Positions 22,419 to 24,413 of a stretch of DNA of 24,413 nt are shown piece after piece; the stretch's first letter is position 1, and the number at the start of each line of letters is the position of its first letter. Position numbers and translations under genes: made by a program. The stretch is from Bacillota bacterium. GTDB lineage: Bacteria > Bacillota > Clostridia > Christensenellales > SZUA-584. The stretch is taken from positions 1 through 24,413 of the forward strand of contig JAEZIZ010000102.1 in the NCBI GenBank assembly GCA_023415915.1. The letters are read 5' to 3'. The notes under the pieces are model-generated. The model was given only the letters and a program-made list of their open reading frames with translations, was not told the DNA's origin and did not search any database.

Positions 22419-23114
22419 ATGGAACCGAGTTCAAACGAAATAATTAAAAAGATAAAGGAAAAACTTCTGGAAGAGAGCGAGCTCCTTTCAGAGGTGGTAA
22501 AATACGTCGACGAATCTTTCTACGCCGCAGTCAAAGCCGTTATGGAATGCAAAGGCAAGGTGATAATAACGGGAGTCGGCAAATCAGGCCACGTGGGAAA
22601 GAAGATAGCCGCAAGTTTAGCATGCCTTGGAACTCCGTCGTTTTTCATGCACGCGGACGAAGCGCTGCACGGCGATGTGGGCATGGTTGATAAAAACGAC
22701 GTAGTTATACTTATATCGAACGGCGGCAAGACGGACGAAGTATTGAAGATGATTCCGTCGCTTAACCTGTTGGGTGCCAAGAAGATAAGCATAACGAACA
22801 GCAACTCATCTCCGCTTGCGAAACAATGCGATATATCGCTGTGCGTTAAGGTGGACCGTGAAATAGACCATCTTAATCTTGCGCCGACCGCCAGCGCCCT
22901 TGCCGTGCTCGCCGTAGGCGACGCTATTGCCGTAACGGTGGCCGAACTTAAGAATTTCGACAGGAAGAGCTTTGCGATAAGGCACCCTATGGGCGCTCTT
23001 GGCCAGCAGCTCATTAAGGAATACATGGAAGCAACCCAAAAGGAAGAAAAGGAAAATAAGAAAGAAAAGAAAGAAAAGGACACATACGTACAAGGGGAGA
23101 CTATAGGCTTTTAA
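22419..23114 (+). CDS. SIS-domain phosphosugar isomerase, KdsD/KpsF/GutQ-like, without CBS domains
   Basis: A 231-residue SIS protein related to arabinose-5-phosphate isomerases, which interconvert arabinose-5-phosphate and ribulose-5-phosphate. By position, the catalytic residues known from Escherichia coli KdsD (Lys59, His88, Glu111, Glu152, His193) are kept as K55 (GVGKSGH), H84 (ALHGDVGM), E107, E148 (VDREID) and H189 (RHPMGALG). The phosphate-binding loop, usually SNSGE, reads SNGGK, so the substrate may differ. The paired CBS domains of KdsD are absent. In their place is a Lys/Glu-rich tail (about 207-222). There is no lipopolysaccharide gene nearby, so a catabolic isomerase role is likely. 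GCGAGG precedes the ATG. It is the last gene of the operon. Confidence 0.87.
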   Translation: MEPSSNEIIKKIKEKLLEESELLSEVVKYVDESFYAAVKAVMECKGKVIITGVGKSGHVGKKIAASLACLGTPSFFMHADEALHGDVGMVDKNDVVILISNGGKTDEVLKMIPSLNLLGAKKISITNSNSSPLAKQCDISLCVKVDREIDHLNLAPTASALAVLAVGDAIAVTVAELKNFDRKSFAIRHPMGALGQQLIKEYMEATQKEEKENKKEKKEKDTYVQGETIGF

Positions 23115-23210
23115 GCGCTGAAAATCCGTGCGGTTTGCGGTGGAATAAAGCAACGCGAAGCGCGCGGCGTATGGCTATCGGATAAACGTGCTATTATGAT
23201 AAAGAAAGCG

Positions 23211-23234
23211 GCCTGCGCATTTGCGCGGGCTTTT
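23211..23234 (+). terminator. Intrinsic terminator of the catabolic operon
   Basis: GCCTGCGC (23211-23218), loop ATTT, GCGCGGGC (23223-23230) with one G-U pair, then TTTT. It is preceded by an A-rich run. First of two near-identical copies. Confidence 0.8.
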
Positions 23235-23255
23235 GACTGTCAAAAAAGTATATAT

Positions 23256-23350
23256 GTCATTCCGTCAGCTTCGCTTGAAGGAGTGTAACGACTGAAGAAT
23301 CCCCTTATACAAAGCACTACCCATGGGATTCCTCGCAAGCTCGGAATGAC
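23256..23350. repeat. 95-bp palindromic repeat element (MITE-like)
   Basis: The ends are perfect 8-bp inverted repeats, GTCATTCC (23256-23263) and GGAATGAC (23343-23350). Inside are GAAGAATCC and GGGATTCCTCGC, the layout of short palindromic GTCATTC...GAATGAC elements often seen scattered in bacterial intergenic regions. 27 bases of its left half recur inverted at 1312-1338. It has no coding capacity. Confidence 0.7.
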
Positions 23351-23376
23351 AAAAAGGGGTTTATCGACAATCTGTG

Positions 23377-23401
23377 GCCTGCGCGTTTGCGCGGGCTTTT
23401 T
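23377..23401 (+). terminator. Second copy of the operon terminator
   Basis: GCCTGCGC (23377-23384), loop GTTT, GCGCGGGC (23389-23396), then TTTTT. It differs from the first copy by one loop base. The duplication brackets the palindromic element. Confidence 0.8.
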
Positions 23402-23472
23402 GCGTTGTTGCGGAATCTGACATATTGCCTGCGCACCATTCATACGCATGTAATATACTCAAGGGTGATATT

Positions 23473-23616
23473 ATGGCCGCAAAAAACATTCGTATAGCAT
23501 GCAAAAGCATATTTAAAAACGGTTGCAGCATGTCAAAGAGCATATTCACGCAAAAGTGGATTCAAGTGATAAACAAACTGGAAAAAATGAAAGGCATGAA
23601 TGGAATTAAGTCATAA
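23473..23616 (+). CDS. Small basic protein upstream of the serine recombinase
   Basis: A 47-residue protein, MAAKNIRIACKSIFKNG through SIFTQKWIQVINKLEKMKG to GIKS. AAGGGTGAT lies at good distance before the ATG at 23473. I do not recognise a named family. A short, basic, helical product ahead of a large serine recombinase fits an accessory gene of an integrative element, such as a recombination directionality factor or a leader peptide, but this is inference. An imperfect hairpin (AGGCCT on both arms, then TTTTTAT at 23664-23670) lies between it and the recombinase. The longer open frame upstream (from 23374) runs through the terminator and is not credible. Confidence 0.5.
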   Translation: MAAKNIRIACKSIFKNGCSMSKSIFTQKWIQVINKLEKMKGMNGIKS

Positions 23617-23688
23617 CTGACAGGCCTTCTCCCGCGCTTTGTAAGCATACATGAGAGGCCTTGTTTTTATCTCAAAGGGGAAATTTAC

Positions 23689-24413
23689 ATGAAAGCAGCG
23701 CTCTATTGCAGGTTATCCGAAGAAGATAAAAACAAGCAAAACGAAACCGACGACAGCCGGAGCATACAGAACCAAAAGTCCATGCTGCTCGGGTACGCCA
23801 TGGAAAAGGGGTGGGAAGTATACAATATATACAGCGACGACGATTACGCCGGCGCGGACCGGAACCGCCCGGAGTTTAAGCGCTTACTGGAAGACGCCGA
23901 GCGCGGGAAGTTCGATATAGTACTTTGCAAGACGCAATCGAGGTTCACGCGCGAGCTTGAGCTTGTGGAAAAATACATTCACGGGCTTTTCCCCGCCTGG
24001 GGAATCCGCTTTGTAAGCATAGTAGACAACGCGGATACCGCAAACAAGGGAAATAAAAAATCCCGGCAGATCAACGGCCTTGTAAACGAGTGGTATCTGG
24101 AGGATATGTCGGAGAATATAAAAAGCGTGCTGGTGAGCAGAAGAAAGAGCGGGCTGCATATAGGCTCGTTTGCTTTATACGGATACACAAAAGACCCTGA
24201 CAGGAAGGGGCATCTTATTATAGACGAAGAAGCCGCCGCCGTTGTACGTGAAGTTTTTTCGTTGTTCTCCAAAGGTTATGGCAAGACTGCTATCGCCCGT
24301 ATGCTTAACGACAGGGGCATACCCAACCCTACGGAATATAAGCGGCTCCGTGGCTTGCGCTATAAGCCGCCAAAAACGAAGCAAGGCACGCTGTGGAAGT
24401 ACTCAGCCATTTC
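23689..24413 (+). CDS. Large serine recombinase (site-specific integrase), 3'-truncated by window edge
   Basis: The first 241 residues of a resolvase/invertase-family recombinase; the frame is open to the end of the window. The catalytic Ser10 lies in LYCRLSEEDKN. Other resolvase-fold marks are DDSRSIQNQKSML, the YAGADRNRPEFKRLLEDAE region and KTQSRFTRELELVEKYI. The long helix is followed by the recombinase-domain start, RRKSGLHIGSFALYGYTKDP, then AVVREVFSLFSKGYGKTAIA and LNDRGIPNPTEYK. This layout fits the large serine integrases of phages and transposons such as TnpX, SpoIVCA and phiC31-like enzymes. The ATG at 23689 follows AAAGGGGAAA. It probably belongs to an integrative element continuing to the right. 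Attachment sites were not identified. Confidence 0.93.
   Translation, partial: MKAALYCRLSEEDKNKQNETDDSRSIQNQKSMLLGYAMEKGWEVYNIYSDDDYAGADRNRPEFKRLLEDAERGKFDIVLCKTQSRFTRELELVEKYIHGLFPAWGIRFVSIVDNADTANKGNKKSRQINGLVNEWYLEDMSENIKSVLVSRRKSGLHIGSFALYGYTKDPDRKGHLIIDEEAAAVVREVFSLFSKGYGKTAIARMLNDRGIPNPTEYKRLRGLRYKPPKTKQGTLWKYSAI

Larger units (their letters stand above)
23115..23472. other. Gene-free stretch with two terminators and a palindromic element
   Basis: 358 bases with no credible gene. It holds the operon terminator at 23211-23234, the 95-bp palindromic element at 23256-23350, and a second, nearly identical terminator at 23377-23401. The rest (23115-23205) has GC-rich short repeats (CGCGAAGCGCGCGGCG) of unknown meaning. 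Confidence 0.7.

Overview
The window looks like chromosome from a spore-forming member of the Firmicutes, probably an uncultured Clostridia. Evidence: a cotJABC spore-coat cluster, a Spo0A-like receiver protein, a YlbF-family protein, a clostridial-type TGS/uridine-kinase fusion, strong Shine-Dalgarno sites (GGAGG type) and SpoIVCA-type recombinase sequence. No rRNA, tRNA or CRISPR array was recognised. Species cannot be named from the sequence alone.

Left part (1-8389), mostly housekeeping and sporulation. It starts inside an SGNH/GDSL hydrolase, which converges on an AT-rich membrane protein of foreign composition. Next come an orphan Spo0A-like receiver (minus), a YlbF-family protein (plus), a small Arg/Gly/Tyr-rich protein (minus) and a nucleoside kinase with a ThrRS-like N-terminus (plus). 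A small Ser-Pro repeat lipoprotein follows. A three-gene minus-strand operon (HTH protein, alpha/beta hydrolase, DUF4180 protein) has a good sigma-A promoter and a terminator. Then cotJA-cotJB-cotJC run on the plus strand, with cotJC lacking its last quarter.

Central part (8468-23114), the main point of interest. An IclR-family regulator is divergent from a 12-gene plus-strand operon of about 13.5 kb. The operon encodes a Gfo/Idh/MocA dehydrogenase, a GlcD-like flavoprotein, a GlcF-like Fe-S protein, an FGGY sugar kinase, an AllA-like cupin, a ribose-type ABC importer (binding protein, double ATPase, permease), a myo-inositol-1-phosphate synthase (MIPS) homologue, a PfkB kinase, a second Gfo/Idh/MocA dehydrogenase and a SIS-domain phosphosugar isomerase. 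The 390-bp promoter region holds three copies of the palindrome TTTCATATA(A/G)TGAAA, the likely IclR operator. The gene set reads as import, oxidation, phosphorylation and isomerisation of a polyol, sugar or sugar acid. The real substrate is unknown. No dedicated aldolase is present, and the MIPS homologue has Met where actinobacterial enzymes have a conserved Lys. That makes a non-standard inositol- or sugar-acid pathway plausible.

Right edge (23115-24413). Two nearly identical terminators bracket a 95-bp palindromic repeat element, part of which also occurs inverted near position 1330. A 47-residue small protein and the N-terminal 241 residues of a large serine recombinase follow, marking the edge of a probable mobile element that continues out of the window.
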